This document shows, piece by piece, positions 43,487 to 51,795 of a stretch of DNA of 64,000 nt. Numbering within the stretch: the first letter of the stretch is position 1; every line of letters begins with the position of its first letter. Made by a program: the position numbers and the translations under genes. The notes beneath the pieces were generated by a model that did no database searches, had not been told where the DNA came from, and saw nothing but the letters and a program-made list of their open reading frames with translations. This DNA comes from Mycolicibacterium rufum (GTDB taxonomy: Bacteria > Actinomycetota > Actinomycetes > Mycobacteriales > Mycobacteriaceae), in NCBI RefSeq assembly GCF_022374875.2, contig NZ_CP092427.2, forward strand, positions 5,686,446-5,750,445, in the 5' to 3' direction.

Positions 43487-44234
43487 CCGTTCCGCCGGTG
43501 AACGCGGCCAGGGCCGCTGCGTTGGCGGCGCCGCCCAGCAGCTCGGTGAACGCGGCGTTCTCGTGTTCGGTCGCCGCGGTGATGCCGGCCCGGTAGGGCT
43601 CGACGATGGCCCGCTTGACCGCGACGAGACTGGGAATCGACTGTGCGGCAAGGATGTTCGCGTGGTGGCGCGCCTGCGCCAGCAGGTCGTCGGGTTCGCA
43701 GACCTTCCAGGCGATACCCATCCGGTGCGCCTCGGCGGCGTCGACCCATTCCGAGGACAGCAGCATCCAGGCCGCGTTCTGCCGGCCGATCAGCTGCGGC
43801 AGCAGGAACGACGACGCCGCCTCGGGGGCGACGCCCAAGCTGGTGAACGGGCACTTCAACCGCGCCGTCGACGACATGAACACCAGGTCGGCGTAGCCGA
43901 GGATGGTGGCGCCGATGCCCAGCCCCACGCCGTTGACCGCGCAGATCAACGGCTTCGACAGGTCGGTGAGCGCGCTGATCATCGTCGAGAAGTGACTGCC
44001 CGACGCGTAGGACCCCTCGGCGATGCGGGTCTGCATCTCCTTGAGGTCGTTGCCCGCGCTGAACGCGCGGCCCGCGCCGGTGAGCAGGACGACCGCGACA
44101 CCCGCGTCCCCGTCGGCCTCGCGCAGCGCGACGGCCGTGGCGAGGTAGAGCTCCTCGTTGAAGGCGTTGAGCGCCTCGGGCCGGTCGAGCACCAGGGTGC
44201 GGACGCGGTTGTCGTCGCTGATCTGCAGTGTCAC
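43476..44234 (-). CDS. Enoyl-CoA hydratase/isomerase family protein
   Basis: A 252-aa crotonase-fold enzyme. The acyl-CoA oxyanion loop AGRAFSAGNDLKEMQ (about 62-76) and VNGVGLGIGATILGYADL are conserved, and GVAPEAASS carries the Glu position expected of a hydratase or isomerase. The GTG start overlaps the stop of the EthD-domain gene as GTGA, so the two are translationally coupled. It may act in beta-oxidation of an unusual acyl chain. The acyl substrate cannot be read from sequence. Confidence 0.83.
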   Translation of the reverse strand: MTLQISDDNRVRTLVLDRPEALNAFNEELYLATAVALREADGDAGVAVVLLTGAGRAFSAGNDLKEMQTRIAEGSYASGSHFSTMISALTDLSKPLICAVNGVGLGIGATILGYADLVFMSSTARLKCPFTSLGVAPEAASSFLLPQLIGRQNAAWMLLSSEWVDAAEAHRMGIAWKVCEPDDLLAQARHHANILAAQSIPSLVAVKRAIVEPYRAGITAATEHENAAFTELLGGAANAAALAAFTGGTASD

Positions 44235-44926
44235 GGCTGCACTGTAACGAACGGCTCCCGCAGCACGTACCGGCTCGTCGGCACGGTGTCGACGTTCTCG
44301 TTGGCGCCGAACGCCGCGGTGCTCGCCACCATGCGGGTCATCCGGTCGGCGAGATCGTCGTCGTCGGCCGCACCGAAGAAGGCGTGCAGATCCGTGGTCG
44401 CCTCGATCGGGAAGAGCTCCTCGACGATGGCCGACACGGGAGCCGCGCCGTCGGTGAGCGCGCGCACCACCGTGTTCTGGACGTAACCGAACGTCGCCTG
44501 AGTGTCGATCGCCACCTGCGTGTGATCCCGGTGCCAGCGCGTCAGCCAGGTCGCCTCGTCCAGCCCCGCGGGGCGGCGCAGCAGCGCGACATTGGCCAGC
44601 CCGGGCGTCCGGTCCCCCGCCGCGGTCGCCGGCGGGGGCAGCGGAACCGACTCGGTGACCAGGTAGGCCGCGAGCTCGTCGCAGACCTCGGCGAGAACGT
44701 CTGTCGCGGTGCGGATCTGCGCGCCGTAGTACTGCTGGGTCCACAGGCTCACCACAGCGACCACGGGCGGGTCCAGGGTGGTCAGTGTCATCAGCGAGGC
44801 GCCGACCGCGGCGTCGCGCACGTTGACGGCCACGCCGGCGACGCCGGTGTCGAGCAGCGTCTGGGCGATGTCGGTGCGCAGCCGCGTGCACCACGCCTCG
44901 TCTCCGGGTTCGCCACGGAGGGTCAT
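44231..44926 (-). CDS. EthD-domain protein
   Basis: A 231-aa protein of two ferredoxin-like EthD/dimeric alpha-beta barrel units: VALLRRPAGLDEATWLTRWHRDH in the second half has the W-H-R-x-H pattern; FGYVQNTVVRAL follows. ATG at 44926 has GGAGAAAG 7 bases before it, preferred to GTG at 44941. EthD-type proteins often act in degradation of ethers, polyketides or cyclic ketones, but most have no known role. Coupled to the downstream echA gene. Confidence 0.75.
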   Translation of the reverse strand: MTLRGEPGDEAWCTRLRTDIAQTLLDTGVAGVAVNVRDAAVGASLMTLTTLDPPVVAVVSLWTQQYYGAQIRTATDVLAEVCDELAAYLVTESVPLPPPATAAGDRTPGLANVALLRRPAGLDEATWLTRWHRDHTQVAIDTQATFGYVQNTVVRALTDGAAPVSAIVEELFPIEATTDLHAFFGAADDDDLADRMTRMVASTAAFGANENVDTVPTSRYVLREPFVTVQP

Positions 44927-44974
44927 GATCACTTTCTCCACTCGGCGAACATAACCCCGCGCCAGAATGGACGG

Positions 44975-46978
44975 ATGAACACGGTCCCCGCGTTGCGGTC
45001 GGTGCTGCCGGAGGCGGCGCCGGTGCTGCGCAGCCTGGTGGCCGTCGTGATCGCGGTGCTGGTCGCGGTGTCCTGGGGACCGCCGGGGTCAGCGACCGCC
45101 GTCGCCGGGGCGGGGGCCGTCGCGGGCGCGGCCGCGCTGCAGGACCGCCCGCGCGGACGCATCCTGCGCGTGCTCTTCGTGGCGGCGCTGATGGGGGCCA
45201 GCGCGCTTCTCGGCGCCCTGACCTCGGCCCACTCCCCTGTCTTCATCGCCGCGGCGGGGGTGTGGTGTTTCGCGGCCGCGCTGGCGTGGGCGCTCGGCGG
45301 CCACGCCGGTCTCATCGCGAGCGCGGCGGGCGCACTGATGGTCGCGGCTGCGCCGGTCGCGCCGACGTGGGCCTCGACGCTCGGCACGGCCGGCCTCGCC
45401 GTGGGAGCGGGGGCGCTGCAGGCCGTCGTGATCGCCGTCTGGCCGCCGCGTCGCTGGCGCGTGCAGCACGACGCGCTCACCGCGGCCTACCGCGCGCTGG
45501 CCGCCGACGCCTCCCGGCTCGCCCGGCGGTCCGGCGACGGGGGCCTCGCGCACGCGGATTCGATGATCGCGTTGCGCGCGGTGTTCACCACCGCCACCGG
45601 CCCCACCACGCGGCATCCGGCCGACTACCGCCGGTGGTATCTGCTGCCCGAACGGATCGGGACCGCACTCACCGATGTCGCGGACGCCGCCGACAGCGCG
45701 GGGATCCTCACCGCGGCGGCCGACACCCTGACCGCGGTGGCCGACCACCGCCGCGCCGCCCGGGAGGCGGCCGACGCCGCGCTGCGCCGGCTCGACGACG
45801 CTGTGGCCGTCCTGCCCGCCGCCGACATCGCTGCCGGGCAACGACTCTCGGCACACCTGCACGAGGCGGCGGCGATGCGCCTCGGCGACTTCGTGCCCTC
45901 CTCGCCGGACGCGCTGCGGGTCCGGCGCCCCGACCTGCGCACTTCGGGCCGGGCCGCAGTCAGCCATCTGCGCGCCGAGATCGACCGGCACTCCCCGGTG
46001 TTCCGGCACGCGGTGCGCCTGGGGGCCGCGGTGGCCACGGCGTGCGCCGCCGAGCGCTACACCGCGGTGGGCCACGGGGCGTGGATCGCGCTGACCGTGC
46101 TGATCGTGCTGCGGCCCGAGACGGCGCACACCTACACCCGGTGCGTGGGCCGCACCGCGGGGGTGGCGGCGGGCGCGGTGCTCGCCTCGGCCGTGCTCCT
46201 GATCGCCCGCCCAGGTCCGATGGTCACCGGCGTGCTGGCCGCCGTGGGCGTCGGCGCAGTGTACGCCGCGGCCCGCTACGGCTACCTCGCCTGGGCGGCG
46301 GCCGCCGGCGCGGCGGTCACGCTGATCGTCGCGATCGACCGGCCGATCGCCGTGGCGAGCCCCGGTGACCTCGTGGTCGGCACGCTGATCGGCGGCGCCC
46401 TCGCGGTGCTGGCCCACGTCGTGTTCCCCGACGACGCGCTGACCCGGCTGGCGCAGCGGGCCGGCGAACTGCTCAAGACCGAGATCGACTACGCCGCCAC
46501 GGTGATCAAGGTGTATCTGCACGAGCTCGACACCGCCACCGACGTCCGTGCCGCGGCGTGGGAGCGCACCTTCCGGGCGCGGGCGGCGTTCGAGGCCGCC
46601 GCCGGGGCGGCCCGGCTGGAGTCCCGGGAGCAGCGGCACTGGTTGCGCTCCTACCGCAGTGTGCTCAACGCGATCACGAGCTCGTGCGCCACCCTGGAGA
46701 ACAACCTGCCCGTCGACCCGTTCCCGGATTCGCACCGGGTGTTCCTGCACGCGGTCGACGAATTCGTCGAGGCGTTGTGCGGCGAGCCGCCCACGCCGAC
46801 CGACCCGTGGACCGTTGACGCCGTCGAATTGGCCGCGGCCGCCCAGCGGGTGCGTCGTACCGTGCCGGTGCACGAGTCCGACGAGGGTTCGGCACGGGTA
46901 CTGGTCGGCGAGATCGCCGCGATCACCCGGCATCTGTCGGTGATCGCCGGCACGCCCTGGCCGACCTCGCAGCGCTGA
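44975..46978 (+). CDS. FUSC-family membrane transporter (aromatic acid exporter-like)
   Basis: A 667-aa membrane protein with a FUSC (fusaric acid resistance) arrangement: two hydrophobic blocks of several helices (about 12-150 and 350-475) separated by a helical cytoplasmic region, plus a soluble C-terminal region of about 180 residues. The conserved HGAWIALTVLIVLRPETAHTY is the hallmark of the FUSC domain. Likely an efflux system for aromatic or other small acids. A 1-bp gap separates its stop from that of the convergent TetR gene. Confidence 0.83.
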   Translation: MNTVPALRSVLPEAAPVLRSLVAVVIAVLVAVSWGPPGSATAVAGAGAVAGAAALQDRPRGRILRVLFVAALMGASALLGALTSAHSPVFIAAAGVWCFAAALAWALGGHAGLIASAAGALMVAAAPVAPTWASTLGTAGLAVGAGALQAVVIAVWPPRRWRVQHDALTAAYRALAADASRLARRSGDGGLAHADSMIALRAVFTTATGPTTRHPADYRRWYLLPERIGTALTDVADAADSAGILTAAADTLTAVADHRRAAREAADAALRRLDDAVAVLPAADIAAGQRLSAHLHEAAAMRLGDFVPSSPDALRVRRPDLRTSGRAAVSHLRAEIDRHSPVFRHAVRLGAAVATACAAERYTAVGHGAWIALTVLIVLRPETAHTYTRCVGRTAGVAAGAVLASAVLLIARPGPMVTGVLAAVGVGAVYAAARYGYLAWAAAAGAAVTLIVAIDRPIAVASPGDLVVGTLIGGALAVLAHVVFPDDALTRLAQRAGELLKTEIDYAATVIKVYLHELDTATDVRAAAWERTFRARAAFEAAAGAARLESREQRHWLRSYRSVLNAITSSCATLENNLPVDPFPDSHRVFLHAVDEFVEALCGEPPTPTDPWTVDAVELAAAAQRVRRTVPVHESDEGSARVLVGEIAAITRHLSVIAGTPWPTSQR

Positions 46979-46979
46979 C

Positions 46980-47540
46980 TCAGCCCGCCGGGGCAGGACC
47001 GACCAGCAGGGAGCGGATCATCGGGGCCGCCCATCCGATGAGCTCGTCGTGCGACATCGCCGTCGCCGCAGGAGCTTCGAGCACGTAGCGGACCGTGGCC
47101 ATCCCGATCACCAGCGAGCCGATCATCGCCGCACGCGACGCCGCGTGGTCGGCCGCGACCGCCGCGACCGTCGGAGCCACCTGCGTCGCGAACACCGAGC
47201 GCATGGTGTTCGCGGCCTCGGGGCTCGTCATCGCGGCGCGCAGCAGCGCGACGAACGTGGTGTCGGCCTCCCATACCGCGAAGAAGCGGGTGAGGAGCGC
47301 GGCGGCCATCTCGTCGGGTGGCATGGTCGTCAGGTCCGGCAGGTGCAGGGTGAAATCCGCTGCGGCGGCGAACAACTGCTGCTTGCTGCCGAAGTACCGG
47401 ATCACCAGGGCCGGGTCGACTCCGACGTCGCCGGCGATCGCGCGCAGCGTGGTCCGCTCGAAGCCGTCCGCGCCGAAGCGGTTGCGGGCGGCGGTCAGGA
47501 TGTCGGCGCGGGTGGCGTCGGCGTTGCGGGCGCGGGTCAT
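46980..47540 (-). CDS. TetR-family transcriptional regulator
   Basis: A 186-aa TetR protein: TRADILTAARNRFGADGFERTTLRAIAGDVGVDPALVIRYFGSKQQLF is divided over helices 1-4 of the DNA-binding domain (residues 10-56). The C-terminal domain is a TetR_C type with the YAVGMATVRYVL-like segment. ATG at 47540 is preferred over one seven codons upstream. It is divergent from the FAD monooxygenase at 47634; two identical 16-mers between them are likely operators. Confidence 0.88.
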   Translation of the reverse strand: MTRARNADATRADILTAARNRFGADGFERTTLRAIAGDVGVDPALVIRYFGSKQQLFAAAADFTLHLPDLTTMPPDEMAAALLTRFFAVWEADTTFVALLRAAMTSPEAANTMRSVFATQVAPTVAAVAADHAASRAAMIGSLVIGMATVRYVLEAPAATAMSHDELIGWAAPMIRSLLVGPAPAG

Positions 47541-47553
47541 GCCGACAGCATAA

Positions 47554-47612
47554 GTCACCAACTGTTGACATTGTCGGCAATCGGTCTATCGTCGATGTCA
47601 CCAACTGTTGAC
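47554..47612. promoter_or_regulatory. Duplicated 16-bp operator (direct repeats)
   Basis: GTCACCAACTGTTGAC occurs identically at 47554-47569 and 47597-47612, 43 bp start to start (about four helical turns). Each copy is itself an imperfect palindrome (12 of 16 positions). They flank the 93-bp divergent promoter region of the TetR and monooxygenase genes. Confidence 0.78.
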
Positions 47613-47633
47613 TTACTGCATCGAGGAGTCCCC

Positions 47634-49124
47634 ATGACCGTTCCCGTGCTCATCGTCGGCGCCGGGCCGACGGGTCTGACCGCGGCCGTCGAACTCTCCC
47701 GCCTCGGCATCGACGTCCGCATCGTGGACCGCGCCGCGCGGCCGTCGGCCGAGTCGCGCGCCCTGGCCGTCCAGGCGCGCACGATGGAACTGCTGCGGGT
47801 CCGCGGCGTCGGTGACGAGATGCTCGCACTGGGTAACCGGGCCCGGGCGGCGGGTCTCTACACCGGCGACCGGAAGCTGGCGCCGATCGAACTCCACCGG
47901 ATGCCCAGCACATTCAACTTCATCCTGATGCTCGCGCAGTCCGAGACCGAGCGGCTGCTCACCGAGCAGCTCGCCCGACAGGGCGTCAAGGTCGAGCGCG
48001 GTGTGGAGGTGACCTCGGTGCGGCCCGGCGCAGAGACCGTGACGGTGACGCTGCGCGGGACCGAAGGCGGGCTCGAGCTTGTCGACGCGTCGTACGTGAT
48101 CGCCGCGGACGGCCCGCACAGCGCGCTGCGCAAGGCGCTCGGCGTGCCCTTCCCCGGCCGGACCCTGCCGCAGGACTACGTGCTGGCCGATCTGCACATC
48201 GCCGGCGACCTCCCTCAAGACGAGGTGTCGATCTTCCTGGCGCGGCACGGCTTCGTCGCGGTGTTCCCGATGGGGCGCGGACGGTTCCGGATGATGGCCA
48301 CCGACCCCGACCGCCGCCTCGTCGGCGACTCCGAGCCGACCGTGACCCAGATGCAGGAGCTCTACGACCGCACCGTCGGCGTGCCCGCGCGCCTGTACGA
48401 CGTCAACTGGAGTTCGCGGTTCCGGATCAACAGCAGGCACGTGCCGACCATGCGGATGGGCCGCGTGTTCTTCGGCGGCGACGCCGCGCACGTGCACAGC
48501 CCGGCCGGCGGGCAGGGGATGAACGTCGGCATCCAGGACATGGTGAACCTGTCATGGAAGGTGGCGATGGTGCTCGACGGGCGGGCCAGGGCGACCCTGC
48601 TCGACACCTACTCCCCCGAGCGCCTGCCGGTGATCCGGACGGTGGTGCGGTTCACCGAGATCGGCACCCGTGTGTTCAACTCGACGAACCCCCTCGTGCA
48701 TGCCCTCCGGGTCCGGCTGGCGCCGAAAGCGCTCGGGCGCAACGCGGTTCAGAACGCCGCCGCGGCGATGTTCGGCCAGGTGTCGGCCGGGTACCGCGAC
48801 GGCATGCTCGCCGAGGGTGGTGGTGGCCTCGCGGGGCTGCGAGCCGGTGACCGCGTGCCCGATGTCGACGGACTGTACGACGCCCTCGACCTCGGGGGCT
48901 TGACGTTGTTCTCTGGCGTCCGCGCGGTCGCCGACGTGGGACGGGCCTGGGACGGTGTGGTAAGCGTGCGCGACGCGGCTGCACTGGCTCCCGAGGGGTG
49001 GCTGCTGGTCCGCCCCGACGGCTACCTCGCCGCGGCGGGAGGGCCCGGCGACGCCGCACTGCTGGACCGATGGCTCGAGCAATGGTTCGTGCGGCCTGCT
49101 GGCGCGTCGGTGAACGAGCGGTGA
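47634..49124 (+). CDS. FAD-dependent aromatic-type monooxygenase
   Basis: A 496-aa group A flavin monooxygenase (PheA/TetX type). VLIVGAGPTGLTAAVELSRL is the Rossmann FAD motif, ADGPHSALRKALG the DG motif, and FFGGDAAHVHSPAGGQGMNV the second FAD motif. A thioredoxin-like C-terminal domain (from about 400) is consistent with phenol-hydroxylase-like enzymes. It likely hydroxylates an aromatic or polyketide compound. Divergent from and probably repressed by the TetR at 46980. Confidence 0.87.
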   Translation: MTVPVLIVGAGPTGLTAAVELSRLGIDVRIVDRAARPSAESRALAVQARTMELLRVRGVGDEMLALGNRARAAGLYTGDRKLAPIELHRMPSTFNFILMLAQSETERLLTEQLARQGVKVERGVEVTSVRPGAETVTVTLRGTEGGLELVDASYVIAADGPHSALRKALGVPFPGRTLPQDYVLADLHIAGDLPQDEVSIFLARHGFVAVFPMGRGRFRMMATDPDRRLVGDSEPTVTQMQELYDRTVGVPARLYDVNWSSRFRINSRHVPTMRMGRVFFGGDAAHVHSPAGGQGMNVGIQDMVNLSWKVAMVLDGRARATLLDTYSPERLPVIRTVVRFTEIGTRVFNSTNPLVHALRVRLAPKALGRNAVQNAAAAMFGQVSAGYRDGMLAEGGGGLAGLRAGDRVPDVDGLYDALDLGGLTLFSGVRAVADVGRAWDGVVSVRDAAALAPEGWLLVRPDGYLAAAGGPGDAALLDRWLEQWFVRPAGASVNER

Positions 49125-49136
49125 TTCGGCGGAGGC

Positions 49137-49151
49137 GGCCCGTCTCGGGCC
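49137..49151. terminator. Short hairpin between convergent genes
   Basis: GGCCCG-TCT-CGGGCC is a 6-bp GC-only stem in the 33-bp gap between the monooxygenase and the cupin gene. Weak as a terminator. Confidence 0.35.
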
Positions 49152-49157
49152 ACTGGG

Positions 49158-49541
49158 TCAGTCGACGACGAACGGCACCTGCGCGTCCGCGTCGAGCCGT
49201 ATGTACATCCGCCGCCACGGGTCGGCGCCCTCGAGGCGCCACTGGTGTCCTGATCCGGTGGTGTCCTCGGCGAGCAGCACATCGCCGGGCGCCAGCCGGA
49301 ACTGCTCGCCGTCGCGGGTGACGAACAGCAGCGTTCCGGCCAGCGTGACGACGAGCTGGCGGACCGGCGCCGTGTGCCAGGCCAGCGTGCCGCCGGCCGC
49401 GGTCTCCTCCACGGTGACCGCGGTCGCCGCGAACGTCGTCGACACCAGATCGTCGTTGCGCCCGGACGTCATGTCGAGCCGCCCGATCTGAACGTGCGAC
49501 GCCTCGTCGTCCCCGGTCCACAACCGCACACATCGGATCAT
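49158..49541 (-). CDS. Cupin-domain protein
   Basis: A 127-aa single-domain cupin. The first motif region ends WHTAPVRQLVVTLAGTLLFV, then LAPGDVLLAEDTTGSGHQWRLE carries the second; the conserved histidine of cupin motif 2 (GSGHQW) is present, while motif 1 is partly degenerate. ATG at 49541 is preferred to an in-frame GTG 9 bp upstream. It may be a sugar or small-molecule binding protein. Function unknown. Confidence 0.75.
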   Translation of the reverse strand: MIRCVRLWTGDDEASHVQIGRLDMTSGRNDDLVSTTFAATAVTVEETAAGGTLAWHTAPVRQLVVTLAGTLLFVTRDGEQFRLAPGDVLLAEDTTGSGHQWRLEGADPWRRMYIRLDADAQVPFVVD

Positions 49542-49629
49542 GCGGGTCACCGTAGCCAGGACAGCCGACCAGTGTCACCCGTGCCCGTTGTCCTCGCGAC
49601 CGCTGCGCGGCTGAATTATCGTGCCGGGT

Positions 49630-51306
49630 ATGAGCGCATCGCCGGGCGTCGCCGGGCTGGACGAGCAGTACTACGACCTCGGCTCCTACCATCGGCCGAC
49701 CGACAGCCCGTCGCCGGCGGCCCAGGTCTGGTTCGACCGGGGCATGGTGTGGGCCTACGCCTTCAACCACGAGGAGGCGATCGCCTGCTTCGAGCGCGCA
49801 CTCGCACTCGACCCTGACTTCGCGCTCGCCCGCTGGGGCATCGCCTATGCCGTCGGCCCGAACTACAACAAGGCGTGGGAGGCCTTCGATCCGGTCGACC
49901 TGGCCGCATCGGTGGCCCGCGCCCGCAGCGAGCTCGCGCTCGCGGCCGGCGGGCGCGCCTCGGCGGTCGAACGCGGGCTCGTCGACGCGCTGAGCGCTCG
50001 GTTCCCCACCGACGATCCCGGCGACACCGACGCGCTGCAGGCCGGCCACACCGCCTACGCCGAGGCGATGGTCGCCCTGGCGCGCAGCCACCCCGACGAC
50101 GTCGACGTGGCCGCCCTGAGCGCGGACGCCCTGGTCAACATCACCGCCTGGGCGCTGTGGGACAGCCGCACCGGGGAACCGGCGCCCGGATCGCGGGTGC
50201 TGGAGGCCAAACGCATCCTCGACGACGCCCTGGCCACCCCGGTCGGCCGCGTCCACCCCGGGATCCTGCACCTGTATCTGCACACCATGGAGATGTCGAC
50301 CACGCCGGAGGCGGCGCTGCCGGCCGCCGACCTGCTGCGCGGGCTGGTCCCCGACGCCGGCCACCTGCAGCACATGCCCAGCCACATCGACGTGCTGTGC
50401 GGTAACTACCACGACTCGGTCGTTGCGAATCGGGCTGCCGTGCAGGCGGATCGGCGTTTCGTCGAGCGGTCGGGGCCGCTCAACTTCTACTCGCTCTATC
50501 GGGCGCACAATCTGCACTTCGTGGTGTACTCGGCGATGTTCGAAGGGAACTCGGCGACTGCACTGCGTGCCGCCGACGAACTCGCCGAGCAGCTGACCCC
50601 CGACCTGCTCGCCATCGCCTCGCCGCCGATGGCCGACTGGCTGGAGGCGTTCGTCCCGCTGCGCGTGCACGTGCTGGTGCGCTTCGGCCGCTGGGACGAC
50701 CTGATCGCCACGCCGCTGCCCGACGACACCGCGCTCTACTGCACCACCGCGGCGACCATCCACTACGGCCGCGGCGTCGCGTACGCCGCCACCGGACGGC
50801 TCGCCGAAGCGCGCGCCGAGCGGGAGGCCTTCGCCGCGATCTACGACCAGATCCCGGAGAGCCGCTACCTGTTCAACAACACCAGCCGGGACATCCTCGC
50901 CGTTGCGGCGGCCATGCTCGACGGCGAGATCGCTTACCGGGCAGGAGATTTCGACGCGGCCTTCGAGCACCTGCGACAGGCGATCGCGCTCGACGACGGT
51001 CTGCCGTACGACGAGCCGTGGGGATGGATGCAGCCCACCCGCCACGCCTACGGTGCGCTGCTGCTCGAGCAGGGTCGCGTCGCCGAGGCCGCGCAGGTCT
51101 ACGCCGCCGACCTCGGGCTGGATCCGACGCTGGCGCGCTCCTGCCAGCATCCCGGCAATGTGTGGAGCCTGCACGGCTACCACGAGTGCCTGACGCGGCT
51201 GGGCCGCACCGCGGAGGCCGACATCATCGGCAGGCAACTGGAGCTGGCCGCCGCGCGTGCCGACGTGCCGATCCGCGCGTCCTGTGCGTGCCGGCTCGAT
51301 GCGTAG
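49630..51306 (+). CDS. Tetratricopeptide repeat protein
   Basis: A 558-aa helical repeat protein. TPR-like units include FNHEEAIACFERALALDPDF (residues about 40-59) and FDAAFEHLRQAIALDDGLPY near 440, with more degenerate repeats between them. No signal peptide is seen. It is probably a scaffold or an enzyme-associated protein; the family is a conserved bacterial TPR protein of unknown role. It is followed at 10 bp by the deaminase and then the amylase, probably as one transcript. Confidence 0.78.
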   Translation: MSASPGVAGLDEQYYDLGSYHRPTDSPSPAAQVWFDRGMVWAYAFNHEEAIACFERALALDPDFALARWGIAYAVGPNYNKAWEAFDPVDLAASVARARSELALAAGGRASAVERGLVDALSARFPTDDPGDTDALQAGHTAYAEAMVALARSHPDDVDVAALSADALVNITAWALWDSRTGEPAPGSRVLEAKRILDDALATPVGRVHPGILHLYLHTMEMSTTPEAALPAADLLRGLVPDAGHLQHMPSHIDVLCGNYHDSVVANRAAVQADRRFVERSGPLNFYSLYRAHNLHFVVYSAMFEGNSATALRAADELAEQLTPDLLAIASPPMADWLEAFVPLRVHVLVRFGRWDDLIATPLPDDTALYCTTAATIHYGRGVAYAATGRLAEARAEREAFAAIYDQIPESRYLFNNTSRDILAVAAAMLDGEIAYRAGDFDAAFEHLRQAIALDDGLPYDEPWGWMQPTRHAYGALLLEQGRVAEAAQVYAADLGLDPTLARSCQHPGNVWSLHGYHECLTRLGRTAEADIIGRQLELAAARADVPIRASCACRLDA

Positions 51307-51315
51307 ACTGCCGCT

Positions 51316-51795
51316 GTGCCTGTCCGAGCCGCCGACGTCGACCATCTGCGACGCTGCGCGGACCTGGCCCGTCAGGCGCTGGACTCCGGTGACGAGCCGT
51401 TCGGCTCGCTGCTGGTGGACCCCGACGGCGTGGTGCGCTTCGAGGATCACAACCACGTCGCCGGCGGGGACGCCACCCGCCATCCCGAGCTGGCGATCGC
51501 GCTGTGGGCCGTCGAACACCTGAGCCCGCAGCAGCGCGCGGCCTCGACGGTCTACACCTCCGGCGAGCACTGTCCGATGTGCGCGGCCGCGCACGCCTGG
51601 GTGGGGTTGGGCCGCATCGTCTACGCGGCCTCCTCAGCCCAGCTGACGCAGTGGCTGCGTGAGTGGGACGCGCCCGAGCCGCCGGTGGCGGCGCTGCCGA
51701 TCACGACGGTCGCGCCGGGTGTCCCGGTCGACGGGCCCGCGCCCGATCTGACCGAGACCATGAAAGCGTTGTACGAGAGGGCGTTTCGTCGATGA
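51316..51795 (+). CDS. Nucleoside/guanine deaminase-like protein (CMP/dCMP deaminase fold)
   Basis: A 159-aa zinc deaminase. H56-x-E58 (RHPELAIA) and C86-x2-C89 (EHCPMCAAAH) form the metal-binding and proton-shuttle motif. Length and sequence fit tRNA-specific-type or guanine/cytosine deaminase relatives; the substrate is unclear. The GTG start is used. Its stop overlaps the amylase start by 4 bp (ATGA). Confidence 0.85.
   Translation: MPVRAADVDHLRRCADLARQALDSGDEPFGSLLVDPDGVVRFEDHNHVAGGDATRHPELAIALWAVEHLSPQQRAASTVYTSGEHCPMCAAAHAWVGLGRIVYAASSAQLTQWLREWDAPEPPVAALPITTVAPGVPVDGPAPDLTETMKALYERAFRR

Noticed and set aside
44236..44250. Possible KstR-like TGTAACGAAC near the EthD/echA junction
   Set aside because: Second half-site GTT is absent.
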